From: an uncultured Sphingopyxis sp.
GTDB lineage: Bacteria; Pseudomonadota; Alphaproteobacteria; Sphingomonadales; Sphingomonadaceae
Length of the DNA stretch: 64,000 nt
Assembly (NCBI RefSeq): GCF_900078365.1
Contig: NZ_LT598653.1
Coordinates: 434,001-498,000 of the forward strand
Reading direction: 5' to 3'
Numbering within the stretch: position 1 is the stretch's first letter; every line of letters begins with the position of its first letter. Position numbers and translations under genes: made by a program. A model generated the notes under the pieces. That model did not search any database and had not been told where the DNA came from. It worked only from the letters and a program-made list of their open reading frames with translations. Below are positions 25,777 through 35,211 of the stretch, in pieces.

Positions 25777-27588
25777 ATGGGAGACGGGGCGAAAACGCGG
25801 CCAGACGGCAAGGGAGGGCTGCGGTCGCGTGCCTGGTTCGACAATCCGGATAATCCGGACATGACGGCGCTCTATCTCGAACGCTATCTGAACTATGGTT
25901 TCAGCATCGACGAGTTGCAGTCGGGGCGGCCGATCATCGGCATCGCGCAGACCGGCAGCGACCTGACGCCCTGCAACCGCCACCACCTTGAGCTCGCGAA
26001 GCGCGTGCGCGACGGGATTCGCGACGCGGGCGGCATTGCGATCGAATTTCCGACGCACCCGATCCAGGAAACCGGCAAGCGGCCGACCGCGGGGCTCGAC
26101 CGCAACCTCCAGTATCTGAGCCTCGTCGAAGCGATGCACGGTTATCCGCTCGACGGTGTTGTGTTGACGGTCGGCTGCGACAAAACGACGCCCGCGTGCC
26201 TGATGGCGGCGGCGACGGTGAATATCCCGGCGATCGCGCTGTCGGTCGGTCCGATGCTCAACGGCTGGTTCAAGGGCGAACGCACCGGATCGGGCACGAT
26301 CGTCTGGCGCGCGCGCGAAATGCTCGCGGCGGGCGAGATCGATTATAAAGGGTTTCTCGAACTCGTCGCTTCGTCGGCGCCATCGACCGGCTGGTGCAAC
26401 ACGATGGGCACCGCGACGACGATGAATTCGCTGACCGAGGCGCTCGGCATGTCGCTGCCCGGATCGGCGGCGATCCCCGCGCCCTATCGCGACCGGCAGG
26501 AATGCGCCTATCGCACCGGAATGCAGATCGTCGAGATGGTCCACGCCGACCGTAAGCCGAGCGACATATTGACGCGCACCGCTTTCCTGAATGCGATCCG
26601 CGTCAACTCGGCGATCGGCGGATCGACCAACGCGCCGATCCACCTCAACGCGATCGCGCGTCATATCGGGGTCGAACTGACGCTTGAGGATTGGGAGGTG
26701 CAGGGCGCCGACATTCCGCTGATCGTCAATCTGCAGCCTGCGGGCGCTTATCTGGCCGAGGATTTCTATCGCGCCGGCGGCGTGCCCGCGGTGATGGGGC
26801 AGTTGCTTCGTGCCGGGCTGATCGACGGCGATGCGCTCACCGCCAACGGGCAGACGGTTGCGGCGAATATCGGCGAGGCGGACACGCAGGACATCGACGT
26901 CATCCGAACGCTCGACGCGCCGCTGAAGCCCGCCGCTGGGCTTACGGTGCTGCGCGGCAATTTGTTCGACAATGCGGTGATGAAGCTCAGCGTCATCTCG
27001 CCCGAGTTTCGCGAGCGTTATCTGAGCAATGCGGCCGATCCCGACGCGTTCGAGGGCGTCGCGATCGTGTTCGACGGGCCCGAGGATTATCACAGCCGCA
27101 TCGACGATCCGGCGCTCGGCGCCGACGCCCACTCGATCCTGATCATGCGCGGCGCGGGGCCGATCGGCTACCCGGGCGGGGCCGAGGTGGTGAACATGCG
27201 CCCGCCCGCCGCGCTGATCCAGGCGGGCGTCCACGCGCTGCCGTGCATCGGCGACGGCCGTCAGTCGGGAACGAGCGGCAGCCCGTCGATCCTGAACGCC
27301 GCGCCCGAAGCCGTCGTCGGCGGCGGGTTGGCGCTGGTGCGGACCGGCGACCGTATCCGCATCGACCTTGCGAAGCGCACCGCGAACATGCTCGTCGACG
27401 ACGCCGAGCTCGATCGCCGCCGCGCCGAGCTCAAGGCCGATCCCGACTATATGCCGCCCGCGCAGACGCCGTGGCAGGAAATCCACCGCGCGTTGACCGG
27501 CCAGTTCGACAGTGGCGCGGTCCTCGAAATGGCGGTCAAATATCAGCGCGTCGCGCAGGCGCATGGCTTACCGCGGGACAGTCACTGA
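25777..27588 (+). CDS. IlvD/Edd-family sugar-acid dehydratase (XylD-like), probable galactonate dehydratase
   Basis: 603 residues. It is very close to Caulobacter xylonate dehydratase XylD in segments such as [20 protein letters not shown] and [18 protein letters not shown]. The iron-sulfur cysteines are at Cys66 (LTPCNR), Cys134 (GCDKT) and Cys207 (GWCNTMGT). The family removes water from aldonic acids to give 2-keto-3-deoxy acids. With a galactose dehydrogenase, a KDGal kinase and a KDPGal aldolase beside it, galactonate (possibly arabinonate as well) is the likely substrate, replacing the unrelated DgoD. ATG 25777 follows GAGAAGG with 7-base spacing; the longer open frame upstream runs through the promoter. 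Its TGA overlaps the ATG of the lactonase by one base. Confidence 0.88.
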   Translation: MGDGAKTRPDGKGGLRSRAWFDNPDNPDMTALYLERYLNYGFSIDELQSGRPIIGIAQTGSDLTPCNRHHLELAKRVRDGIRDAGGIAIEFPTHPIQETGKRPTAGLDRNLQYLSLVEAMHGYPLDGVVLTVGCDKTTPACLMAAATVNIPAIALSVGPMLNGWFKGERTGSGTIVWRAREMLAAGEIDYKGFLELVASSAPSTGWCNTMGTATTMNSLTEALGMSLPGSAAIPAPYRDRQECAYRTGMQIVEMVHADRKPSDILTRTAFLNAIRVNSAIGGSTNAPIHLNAIARHIGVELTLEDWEVQGADIPLIVNLQPAGAYLAEDFYRAGGVPAVMGQLLRAGLIDGDALTANGQTVAANIGEADTQDIDVIRTLDAPLKPAAGLTVLRGNLFDNAVMKLSVISPEFRERYLSNAADPDAFEGVAIVFDGPEDYHSRIDDPALGADAHSILIMRGAGPIGYPGGAEVVNMRPPAALIQAGVHALPCIGDGRQSGTSGSPSILNAAPEAVVGGGLALVRTGDRIRIDLAKRTANMLVDDAELDRRRAELKADPDYMPPAQTPWQEIHRALTGQFDSGAVLEMAVKYQRVAQAHGLPRDSH

Positions 27589-28442
27589 TGTCCGATGTGC
27601 GAGTGATTGCGCGGGAGGGGCGCGACCGGCTGGGCGAAGGCCCGATGTGGTCGGCGCGGCACGGCGCGCTGTTCTGGGTCGACATATTGGGCCGGCGGAT
27701 CAACCGCATGACGCTCGCCGACGGCCGCGTCGACAGCTTTGAGCAGCCCCATTATGCGGCCTGGATCATCGAGCGCGAGGCGGGCGGTTTCGTGGCCGGG
27801 ATCGGGCGCGACATCGTACGCATCGACCTCGATGCCGATGCGCGCGAACCGATCGTTTCGGTCGATCCGCGCAACGCGGCGAACCGCCTGAACGATGCGA
27901 AGGCGGACGCGCTGGGACGGATCTGGGCCGGGACGATGCCCGTCACCTGCGACCGGCCGTCAGGGGCTTTCTATCGCCTCGATCCCGACGGCACGCTGGC
28001 GCAGGTTGATGGTCCCTATACGATCGCCAACGGTCCCGCGATCGACCCCGGCGGCGCTTTCCTGCTCCACACCGATACCGCGCGCGGGACGATCTTTCGC
28101 TTCGATATCCGCGATGACGGATTATTGGGAGAAGCCGCGCCCTTCATCCTGTTCGAAGAGGATTGGGGCAATCCCGACGGGATGACCTTCGACGCCGATG
28201 GCGGTTTGTGGGTCGCCTGCTGGGGCGCCTCGCGCGTCATGCGCTTCGCGCCCGACGGGACGCCCGATCGGCATATCCCGCTTCCGGCGTCGCAAATCAC
28301 CAGCTGCACCTTTGCGGGACCCGGCCTCGACCGGATGTTCGTCACTTCGGCGTCCGACGGCGTGAACGAACCGCATGGCGGCGCGCTGTTCGAAGTCGAT
28401 CCCGGATGCCGCGGCCTGCCGGCGCAGAAATACAAGGGTTAG
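27588..28442 (+). CDS. SMP-30/gluconolactonase-family sugar lactonase
   Basis: 284 residues, cytoplasmic six-bladed propeller. Metal-binding residues of the family are visible: Glu17 in LGEGPMW, Asn in ANRLNDAKADALGRIW, and the Asp in NPDGMTFDADGGLWVA. It hydrolyses aldonolactones; by position it opens the galactonolactone made by the dehydrogenase. ATG 27588 overlaps the dehydratase stop (TGATG), so the two are translationally coupled. It ends 13 bases before the mutarotase. Confidence 0.87.
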   Translation: MSDVRVIAREGRDRLGEGPMWSARHGALFWVDILGRRINRMTLADGRVDSFEQPHYAAWIIEREAGGFVAGIGRDIVRIDLDADAREPIVSVDPRNAANRLNDAKADALGRIWAGTMPVTCDRPSGAFYRLDPDGTLAQVDGPYTIANGPAIDPGGAFLLHTDTARGTIFRFDIRDDGLLGEAAPFILFEEDWGNPDGMTFDADGGLWVACWGASRVMRFAPDGTPDRHIPLPASQITSCTFAGPGLDRMFVTSASDGVNEPHGGALFEVDPGCRGLPAQKYKG

Positions 28443-28455
28443 AGGAGTGAAGAAG

Positions 28456-29601
28456 ATGACGAAACTGGCTTGGGGAGCCGCGGCGGCGGCCTTGGTTGCG
28501 GCAACGCCGGCGCTGGGTGCCGAGGCATCGCAATCGACCTTCGGCAAGATGCCCGACGGGCGCAGCGTACCCGCGGTGACGCTGACCAACGCCAACGGCA
28601 TTTCGGCGACGGTCATCGCGCTCGGCGCGACGCTGCAATCGGTGGTGATGCCCGATCGCGACGGCAAGAAGGCCGATGTCGCGCTCGGTTACGACAATCT
28701 CTCCGATTATATCGACACGCCGCAATATTTCGGCTCGACCGTCGGCCGCTTCGCCAACCGGCTCGCGGGCGGGCGCTTCAAGCTCGACGGCAAGACGTGG
28801 CAGACGCCGATCAACAATGGCGCGAACGCGCTGCACGGTGGCACGCTCGGCTTCGACAAGGTCTTGTGGGAAGTGACCTCGGTGAAGAGCGGCCCGACGG
28901 CGTCGGTCACGCTCCGTTATGTCAGCCCCGACGGCGATCAGGGCTATCCCGGCACGATGACGGTCGATGCGATCTATTCGCTCGACGAAAAAAATGATCT
29001 CCGGATCGAATATGTCGCGACCACCGACCGGCCGACGATCGCCAACATCACCAATCATGCCTATTGGAACCTGTCGGGCGAAGGCTCGGCGAACGGTGCG
29101 ATGGGGCATGTCGTGACGATCCCGGCGGAAAGCTATCTGCCGACCGATTCGGGCGCGATCCCGACCGGCGAATATCGCCCGGTCGCCGGCACGGTGTTCG
29201 ATTTCCGCAAGCCGACCGTCATTGGGGAGCGCGTCCGCGACGCCAGCGACGAGCAGATCGTCTTCGGCCGCGGCTACGACCATAATTGGGTGATCGGGCG
29301 CAAGGTCACCGCCGACCAGCATCTGATGGCGCGGGTCGAGGATCCGGTGTCGGGCCGCGGGTTCGAACTTTGGTCGAACCAGCCGGGCCTCCAGATGTAT
29401 TCGGGCAATTTCTTCGACGCGACGAGCCACGGCAAGAGCAAGAAAATCTATCGCATGGGCGACGCGCTGGTCATGGAGCCGCAGATTTTCCCCGACGCCC
29501 CGAACCAGAAGAATTTCCCGAATGCGCGCCTCGCGCCCGGCGAAACCTATCGCAACGTCATGACCTATCGCCTCACGACGGGAGCGAAGGTGAAGAAATA
29601 G
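28456..29601 (+). CDS. galM: Exported aldose 1-epimerase (galactose mutarotase)
   Basis: 381 residues with a signal peptide (MTKLAWGAAAAALVAATPALGAEA), so it works in the periplasm. Mutarotase motifs are present: FGSTVGRFANRLAGG, NNGANALHGG (His), NHAYWNLSGEG (catalytic His), DHNWVIG, and the C-terminal Glu in PGETYRNVMTYRL. It interconverts alpha- and beta-galactose released by the periplasmic glycosidases before uptake. ATG 28456 sits 8 bases after AGAGGAG; a GTG at 28447 overlaps that site. It is the last gene of the dehydratase-lactonase-mutarotase operon and converges on the GntR gene with a 15-base gap. Confidence 0.87.
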   Translation: MTKLAWGAAAAALVAATPALGAEASQSTFGKMPDGRSVPAVTLTNANGISATVIALGATLQSVVMPDRDGKKADVALGYDNLSDYIDTPQYFGSTVGRFANRLAGGRFKLDGKTWQTPINNGANALHGGTLGFDKVLWEVTSVKSGPTASVTLRYVSPDGDQGYPGTMTVDAIYSLDEKNDLRIEYVATTDRPTIANITNHAYWNLSGEGSANGAMGHVVTIPAESYLPTDSGAIPTGEYRPVAGTVFDFRKPTVIGERVRDASDEQIVFGRGYDHNWVIGRKVTADQHLMARVEDPVSGRGFELWSNQPGLQMYSGNFFDATSHGKSKKIYRMGDALVMEPQIFPDAPNQKNFPNARLAPGETYRNVMTYRLTTGAKVKK

Positions 29602-29616
29602 GCGGCGCTGGTGTCG

Positions 29617-30357
29617 TCACCGCCCGGGGGCGGCACCGTCCGGTTTGGCCGTGTCGATCAGTTCGAGCACGTCGCTGATCAACGCGCGCATCGCCTTGCG
29701 CGCCTTGTCGGGATTGCCGGCGACGATTGCGTCGCGCACCGCTGCATGGTCGGCGACATTGGCGGTGCGGCCCTTGACGCGGTTGGTGAAGCGAATCGAG
29801 GTGCGCAGCGCGGTGCTGACGACGTCGCGGAATTGGGCGTAGAAGGGGTTTCGCGACGCGCGCAGCACGGCAACGTGAAAGGCGATGTCGCTTTCCAGTA
29901 CGTCGTCTTCGCCGCGCTCCGCCCTTTCCATCCGCTTGAGGCCCGCATTCACCCGTTCGATATCGTCCGCCGTGGCGACGCGTGCCGCGAGCGCCGCCGC
30001 TTCGGGTTCGATCGCGACGCGCAGCTCGTTGAACTGGCGCAGCAGATCGATCGAAAATTGCCGTTCGAGCAGCCAGCGAAGGACGTCGGTGTCGAAGAGG
30101 TTCCAGGACGTGGTCGGCTGGACGGTCGTCCCCTGGCGGGGTCGGGCGCTCAGCAGCCCCTTCGCCGTCAGCATCTTCACCGCTTCGCGCGTCACCGACC
30201 GGCTGACGCCATGCTGCTTGGCGAGTTCGGCCTCGGTCGGAAAGATCGCGCCGTCATAATCGCCGACGACGATCGCGCGCCCGATCGCGTCGAGCATGCC
30301 ATAGGTCAGATTGCGCCCAAGCTGCGGTCCCGTATCCTCAATTCCCAGTCCCGACAT
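29617..30357 (-). CDS. GntR-family regulator, FadR subgroup, paralogue 1
   Basis: 246 residues. The winged helix-turn-helix (FPTEAELAKQHGVSRSVTRE, then TAKGLLSARPRQGTTV) is followed by an all-helical FCD domain with the metal/effector residues Asp and His (SDIAFHVAVLRAS, ADHAAVRDAI). ATG 30357 gives an N-terminus matching the paralogue at 43405 (MSGLG...LGRNLTYG); an upstream GTG at 30378 is possible. FadR-type regulators of sugar-acid loci are usually repressors released by a pathway intermediate such as KDGal or galactonate. It is divergent from the Na+ symporter-dgoK-dgoA operon across motif F. Its recognition helix is almost the same as in the paralogue, so both likely bind the same sites. 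Confidence 0.88.
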   Translation of the reverse strand: MSGLGIEDTGPQLGRNLTYGMLDAIGRAIVVGDYDGAIFPTEAELAKQHGVSRSVTREAVKMLTAKGLLSARPRQGTTVQPTTSWNLFDTDVLRWLLERQFSIDLLRQFNELRVAIEPEAAALAARVATADDIERVNAGLKRMERAERGEDDVLESDIAFHVAVLRASRNPFYAQFRDVVSTALRTSIRFTNRVKGRTANVADHAAVRDAIVAGNPDKARKAMRALISDVLELIDTAKPDGAAPGR

Positions 30358-30432
30358 GTTCGCCACGTTCGTCTCCACACGTTATTTTGACCGGCCTTAT
30401 CACCGATTCCGCACAGGAAGCTAGACAAGCCG

Positions 30433-30448
30433 TTTAAATCAGATAAAT
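30433..30448. promoter_or_regulatory. Locus motif site F in the divergent GntR/symporter promoter
   Basis: Reads TTTAAATCAGATAAAT, with the GATAAAT half shared with sites A, K, G and H. It is about 35 bases ahead of the symporter ATG and 75 ahead of the GntR start. Confidence 0.5.
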
Positions 30449-30482
30449 GTGATTTCAATAATCAGCCAAGGGGAGAGTCCGT

Positions 30483-32078
30483 ATGGCGGGCCTGTCGCAA
30501 ATCGATATCATCGTCATCGTCATATATGCCATCGGCATTTTCGGCCTCGCGCAATGGGTGAGCCGCGAAAAAGCGGGGCATGCCAAGGACACGTCGGACT
30601 ATTTCCTCGCCTCGAAATCGCTTCCCTGGTGGGCGATCGGCGCGTCGCTGATCGCGGCGAACATCTCGGCCGAGCAGATCGTCGGCATGTCGGGATCGGG
30701 CTATGCGCTCGGCCTCGCGATCGCGTCCTATGAATGGATGGCGGCGCTGACGCTGCTGATCGTCGGCAAATATTTCCTGCCGATCTTCCTCGAAAACAAG
30801 ATCTATACGATGCCGCAGTTCCTCGAGCAGCGGTACGGCAAGACGCTGCCGGTGATCATGGCGGTCTTCTGGCTCGCGCTCTATATCTTCGTGAACCTGA
30901 CCTCGATCATCTGGCTCGGATCGATCGCGGTCAACAAGGTCGCGGGCGTCGACCAGAATGTCGCGCTGATCGTGCTGGGCGCCTTCGCGCTGCTCTATCA
31001 GCTCTATGGGGGGCTCAAGGCCGTCGCGCTCACCGACATCGTGCAGGTCACCTTGCTCGTCATGGGCGGCCTCGTCATCTCCTATCTGACGCTCAACGAG
31101 ATCAGCGGGGGCGAGGGCGTGATCGCGGGCTTCTCGATCCTCACCGAGCGCGTGCCCGGCCATTTCGACATGATCCTCGCACCCGACCATCCCTTCTACA
31201 AGGATTTGCCCGGTATTGCCGTGCTGGTCGGCGGCATGTGGATCGCGAACCTCAGCTATTGGGGTTTCAACCAATATATCATCCAGCGCGCGCTCGCCGC
31301 GAAGGATCTGGGCGAGGCGCAGAAGGGCGTGATCTTCGCGGCGTTCCTCAAGCTGCTGATGCCGGTGATCATCGTCCTGCCGGGCATCGCCGCTGTCGTG
31401 CTGGCGCCCGAGCTCGCCAAGCCCGACGAAGCCTATCCGACGATGATGCGCCTGCTGCCGCCGGGGCTGCTCGGCCTCGTCTTCGCCGCGCTGATCGCCG
31501 CGATCATCGCGTCGACCGCAAGCAAGATCAACTCGATCGCGACGATCTTCACGCTTGACCTCTATGCCAAGGCGCGTGGCCTTACGAACGAAGCCGAGGA
31601 TGAGCGGCGCGGCGGGCGCGAGAAGCATCTGGTGCTCGTCGGCCGGACCGCGGCGGCGCTCGCGGTGATCATCGCGCTGCTCACCGCGCGTCCGCTGCTC
31701 GGCAATTCGGATCAGGCCTTCCAGTTCATCCAGGAATTCTCGGGCTTCTTCACTCCGGGTATCACCGTGATCTTCCTGCTCGGGCTGTTCTGGAAAAAGG
31801 CGAGCGAAGCCGGCGCCATCGCCGCGGCCGTCGCGTCGGTCCTGCTGTCCTATGCGTTCAAGATCGGGATGCCCGACTTCCCCTTCATGAACCGCATGGG
31901 CCTCGTCTTCCTGATCAGCCTCGCGCTCGCGGTAGGGATCAGCCTGATGTTCAAGGGTCGCGGCGACGCGAACCGCATCACGATGCAGGGCGTCAGCTTC
32001 GCGACGCCGACGACCTTCAACGTCGCCGGCGTCGGCGTGATCCTGATCCTCATCGCGCTCTACGCGACCTGGTGGTGA
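30483..32078 (+). CDS. Sodium:solute symporter (SSS family, SGLT-like), probable galactose importer
   Basis: 531-residue inner-membrane protein with about 14 hydrophobic helices. SSS/SGLT features include IGASLIAANISAEQIVGMSG (unwound TM1 region), YGGLKAVALTDIVQ, and the ASTASKINSIATIFTLDLY stretch that corresponds to the TM8 Na2 site. It resembles the Vibrio Na+/galactose symporter group. Galactose is the likely substrate because KDGal kinase and KDPGal aldolase follow in the same operon. The start is supported by AAGGGGAGAGTCCGT-ATG. The stop overlaps the kinase start (GTGA). Confidence 0.87.
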   Translation: MAGLSQIDIIVIVIYAIGIFGLAQWVSREKAGHAKDTSDYFLASKSLPWWAIGASLIAANISAEQIVGMSGSGYALGLAIASYEWMAALTLLIVGKYFLPIFLENKIYTMPQFLEQRYGKTLPVIMAVFWLALYIFVNLTSIIWLGSIAVNKVAGVDQNVALIVLGAFALLYQLYGGLKAVALTDIVQVTLLVMGGLVISYLTLNEISGGEGVIAGFSILTERVPGHFDMILAPDHPFYKDLPGIAVLVGGMWIANLSYWGFNQYIIQRALAAKDLGEAQKGVIFAAFLKLLMPVIIVLPGIAAVVLAPELAKPDEAYPTMMRLLPPGLLGLVFAALIAAIIASTASKINSIATIFTLDLYAKARGLTNEAEDERRGGREKHLVLVGRTAAALAVIIALLTARPLLGNSDQAFQFIQEFSGFFTPGITVIFLLGLFWKKASEAGAIAAAVASVLLSYAFKIGMPDFPFMNRMGLVFLISLALAVGISLMFKGRGDANRITMQGVSFATPTTFNVAGVGVILILIALYATWW

Positions 32079-32947
32079 GCGCGCCGTCCGCCTTTCTCGC
32101 CGTCGACTGGGGCACGACCAACCGGCGCGTGTTCCGTTTCGAGAACGGCGCGGTCGCGCATACCGAGCGCGACGACCGGGGCGCCGCGTCGGTCACCGAC
32201 TTCGCGGGCGAGGTCGCGGCGATCCGCGAGCGGTTCGGCGACCTGCCGATGCTGCTCGCGGGCATGGTCGGCTCGACCGTCGGCTGGCGCGTCGTGCCCT
32301 ATGTCGCGGCGCCAGCGGGGATCGATGAACTTGTCGCCGGGCTCGACTGGATCGATGACCGCACCGCGATCGTGCCCGGCGTTTCCTGTTCGAAGAAAGG
32401 CCGCGCCGATGTGATGCGCGGCGAGGAAGTGCAGCTGCTTGGCGCGGTCGCGGGCTGGATGGTGCCGCCCGACGCGCTGCTCGCGCAGCCGGGAACCCAC
32501 TGCAAATGGGCGACGATGACGGACGGGCGGATTGCCGGCTTCACCACCGCGATGACGGGCGAGCTGTTCGCGCTGCTCCGTGGGCACAGCCTGCTCGCGG
32601 GGGCGCTGGCCGCCGATGTCAGCGATGGCCCGGCGTTTCGCGACGGGCTGGCTGAAGGCGCGCGGCGCGACCTTGCGGCGTCGCTGTTCGGTATCCGCGC
32701 GGCCTCGGTGCTCGGACTTCGCGAGGATGCCGATGCGGCGTCCTTTGCAAGCGGCGTGCTGATCGGCGGCGATGTCGCTGCGCGCATGGACGATTGCGCG
32801 TTCGAGCAGATCCACATTCTCGCCGATCCCCAGCTCGGCGATCTTTACGCCGCCGCCGTCGCGGCGACCGGCCGCGAGCCGGTGATCGTCGACAGCCATA
32901 GCGCCTTCGCGCGCGGCATTCTCGCCATCGGAGACAAAGCCTTATGA
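32075..32947 (+). CDS. dgoK: 2-dehydro-3-deoxygalactonokinase
   Basis: 290-residue ASKHA-fold kinase. It has the family start FLAVDWGTTNRRVFRF, LLAGMVGSTVGWRVVPYV, QPGTHCKWATM and SGVLIGGDVAAR. It phosphorylates 2-keto-3-deoxygalactonate at O6. GTG 32075 is chosen because GTGA overlaps the symporter stop; GTG 32072 is adjacent. Its end overlaps the aldolase start by ATGA. It is the committed step of the De Ley-Doudoroff galactose pathway, and pairing with dgoA distinguishes this route from KDG/glucose-type routes. Confidence 0.92.
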   Translation: MSAPSAFLAVDWGTTNRRVFRFENGAVAHTERDDRGAASVTDFAGEVAAIRERFGDLPMLLAGMVGSTVGWRVVPYVAAPAGIDELVAGLDWIDDRTAIVPGVSCSKKGRADVMRGEEVQLLGAVAGWMVPPDALLAQPGTHCKWATMTDGRIAGFTTAMTGELFALLRGHSLLAGALAADVSDGPAFRDGLAEGARRDLAASLFGIRAASVLGLREDADAASFASGVLIGGDVAARMDDCAFEQIHILADPQLGDLYAAAVAATGREPVIVDSHSAFARGILAIGDKAL

Positions 32948-33573
32948 CCCATGTTGCCGCCTTCGACGCCGCTTTCGCGCGCTGTCCGCTGATCGCGATC
33001 CTGCGCGGCGTGAAACCGGACGAGGTCGAGCCGATCGGCGAGGCGCTGGTCGAGGCTGGCTTCGCGCTGATCGAGGTCCCGCTGAACTCGCCTGATCCGC
33101 TGCACAGCATCGGCCGCCTTGTCGGCCGGCTGAAAGGCCGCGCGGTCATCGGCGCCGGCACGGTGCTGACGGCCGCCGATGTCGCCGCTGTCGCCGACGC
33201 CGGCGGGACGATGATCATTTCGCCCAACACCAATGTCGACGTCGTCGCCGCGGCGGCTGGCGCGGGTCTCGTGTCGTTGCCGGGTTTCGCGACGCCCAGC
33301 GAGGCCTTCGTCGCGCTGGCGGCGGGCGCGACGGCGCTGAAGCTCTTTCCGGCGGAGGCCGCCAGCCCGGCGGTGCTCAAGGCACTGGGTGCAGTGGTTC
33401 CCGCAGGGACGCGGCTGCTGCCCGTCGGCGGAATCGCGCCCGATAATATGGCACCATGGCTCACGGCGGGGGCGGCGGGCTTCGGCCTCGGGTCGGCGCT
33501 CTACAAGCCCGGCATGGGCGCGGGCGAAGTCGGCGACCGCGCGCGCGCCTTCATCGCGGCGCTCGGCCGATAA
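32944..33573 (+). CDS. dgoA: 2-dehydro-3-deoxy-6-phosphogalactonate aldolase
   Basis: 209-residue class I aldolase of the KDPG/KDPGal family. Glu44 (ALIEVPLNSP), the phosphate/substrate segment GAGTVLT, SPNTN, and the Schiff-base Lys133 in ALKLFPAEA are all present. It cleaves KDPGal to pyruvate and D-glyceraldehyde-3-phosphate. LNSP in place of the KDPG-type TLRT/S is typical of the DgoA branch. It is translationally coupled to dgoK; 27 bases separate it from the downstream sulfatase, which appears to share the operon. Confidence 0.92.
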   Translation: MTHVAAFDAAFARCPLIAILRGVKPDEVEPIGEALVEAGFALIEVPLNSPDPLHSIGRLVGRLKGRAVIGAGTVLTAADVAAVADAGGTMIISPNTNVDVVAAAAGAGLVSLPGFATPSEAFVALAAGATALKLFPAEAASPAVLKALGAVVPAGTRLLPVGGIAPDNMAPWLTAGAAGFGLGSALYKPGMGAGEVGDRARAFIAALGR

Positions 33574-33600
33574 CGAACTTCATAATCCGGGAGATATCCG

Positions 33601-35022
33601 ATGTCCAAATTCAGTCGGCGCAACCTGGTGCTCGCATCGAGCGTCCTCGCCTTTTCTCTCGCTTCTGCCGCGCCCGGCTACGCGCAGAGCGCCGCCAGGT
33701 CGCCGGCGAAGCCCAATATCGTGATCTTCCTCGCCGACGATCTGAGCTACGCCGACGTCCCGCTGGGCGGCGATGTGAATGTCCGCACGCCCGCTTTGCA
33801 GCGCCTCGCCTCCGAGGGCATGTCGTTCGACCGCGCCTTCGTCGCGTCGCCTGCCTGCGCGCCGAGCCGCGCGGCGCTGCTCACCGGGATGATGCCCGCG
33901 CGCAACGGGGCGGAGGCGAACCATGACCGCGCCAACGCGGCGATCCGCAAGCTGCCCTCCTACCTCCAGGAACAGGGTTATGAGGTCGTCGCCTTCGGCA
34001 AGGTCGCGCATTACCAGCACACCGGGACCTATGGTTTCGACTATTATGCCAATGACACGTTCCACGATCACAAGGGCATTCCCGCCGCCGCCGAATGGCT
34101 GAAGGCACGCAAGGACAAGCGCCCGCTCGCGCTGTTCGTTGGCACCAACTGGCCGCATGTGCCGTGGCCGCGAACGACCGAGGGCTATGATCCCGCCGCG
34201 ATGAAATTGCCGCCGAAGACGGTCGATACGCCGATCACCCGCGATGCGCGCGCGCGCTTCTATGCCGCGGTCACGCGGATGGACCAGGACCTCGCCTCGA
34301 CGATGGACGCCGTCGACGCCGTGCTCGGGAAGGACACCTTCGTTCTCTATTCGACCGACCATGGCACACAGTGGCCGTTCGGCAAGTGGAACCTCTATGA
34401 CACCGGCACGCGCGTGCCCATGGTCGTGCGCTGGAACGGCCATGTGAAGGCGGGCACCCGGACCGACGCGATGGTCAGTTGGGTCGACGTCCTGCCGACG
34501 CTGGTCGAGCTTGCCGGAGGCAAGAAGCCCGAAGGCATCGACGGCCTTTCCTTCGCAAGCCTCTTCGGCGTCGGGCAGGGGACGGCGGGCCGTAAGGAGA
34601 TATTCACGACGCACAACAATGACGGCCGGGTCAATGTCTATCCGATGCGCAGCATCCGCACCGACCGCTGGAAATATATCGAGAATCTCCATCCCGACTG
34701 GACCTATACGACGCACATCGACCTGAAGGTGATGCGCACGGACTCGGGCGCCTATTTCCCTTCGTGGCGCGAGGCGGCCGACAAGGATCCCGCCGCCAAG
34801 GCGATCGTCGACAATTATTACAAACGTCCTGCCGAGGAGCTCTATGACCTGAAGGCGGACCCCGACGAGAAGGTGAACCTCGCGGGCGATCCGCGCTACG
34901 CCAAGCAATTGTCGGAACTTCGCGGCCGCCTCGCGGCCTGGCGCAAGGCGCAGGGCGATGGTGGGTCGGTCCCGGTCAAACCCCGCCTCGAACGCGGTCC
35001 GATGCGCGGCGAGGGCGATTGA
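33601..35022 (+). CDS. Type I sulfatase 4 (heparan-N-sulfatase-like group)
   Basis: 473 residues. The N-terminus MSKFSRRNLVLASSVLAF carries a twin-arginine-like motif and a cleavable signal ending GYAQS. The core has KPNIVIFLADDLSYADV, Cys86 in C-A-P-S-R, TGMMPARNGAEANH, FGKVAHYQHTGTYGFDYY and STDHGTQWPFGKWNLYDTG. Ala in the second motif position and the NHDRANAAI..LPSYLQEQGY pattern are those of the N-sulfoglucosamine-sulfohydrolase-like sulfatases. Here O-sulfate on a galactan is just as possible. Start ATG 33601 is preceded by GGGAGATATCCG. It is last in the symporter-dgoK-dgoA operon and is followed by a strong terminator. Confidence 0.88.
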   Translation: MSKFSRRNLVLASSVLAFSLASAAPGYAQSAARSPAKPNIVIFLADDLSYADVPLGGDVNVRTPALQRLASEGMSFDRAFVASPACAPSRAALLTGMMPARNGAEANHDRANAAIRKLPSYLQEQGYEVVAFGKVAHYQHTGTYGFDYYANDTFHDHKGIPAAAEWLKARKDKRPLALFVGTNWPHVPWPRTTEGYDPAAMKLPPKTVDTPITRDARARFYAAVTRMDQDLASTMDAVDAVLGKDTFVLYSTDHGTQWPFGKWNLYDTGTRVPMVVRWNGHVKAGTRTDAMVSWVDVLPTLVELAGGKKPEGIDGLSFASLFGVGQGTAGRKEIFTTHNNDGRVNVYPMRSIRTDRWKYIENLHPDWTYTTHIDLKVMRTDSGAYFPSWREAADKDPAAKAIVDNYYKRPAEELYDLKADPDEKVNLAGDPRYAKQLSELRGRLAAWRKAQGDGGSVPVKPRLERGPMRGEGD

Positions 35023-35051
35023 CGAAGGTTTGCGGTCAAGCCGACATAATG

Positions 35052-35083
35052 ATGCGCCGGAGCCCGCCTCCGGCGCATTTTTT
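35052..35083 (+). terminator. Rho-independent terminator
   Basis: A perfect 11-bp stem (ATGCGCCGGAG with its complement at 35068-35078), a 5-base loop and a T run. It ends the operon 30483-35022. Confidence 0.9.
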
Positions 35084-35136
35084 ATCGATGGCGCCCCGCG
35101 CGTGGTGATCGCACGTTGCCATATTCTCCGTTTTAT

Positions 35137-35155
35137 ATTATTTATCGTTTTAAGG
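35137..35155 (+). promoter_or_regulatory. Locus motif site G ahead of TonB receptor 2
   Basis: Reads TATTATTTATCGTTTTAAG; the reverse complement contains ACGATAAATAATA, matching site H. It is about 57 bases before the receptor ATG. Confidence 0.5.
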
Positions 35156-35211
35156 CTTCGGAATCGGGGTTGGTGACGAGCGCGCGAAACGCGTCAAACA
35201 GGGAGAGGATT

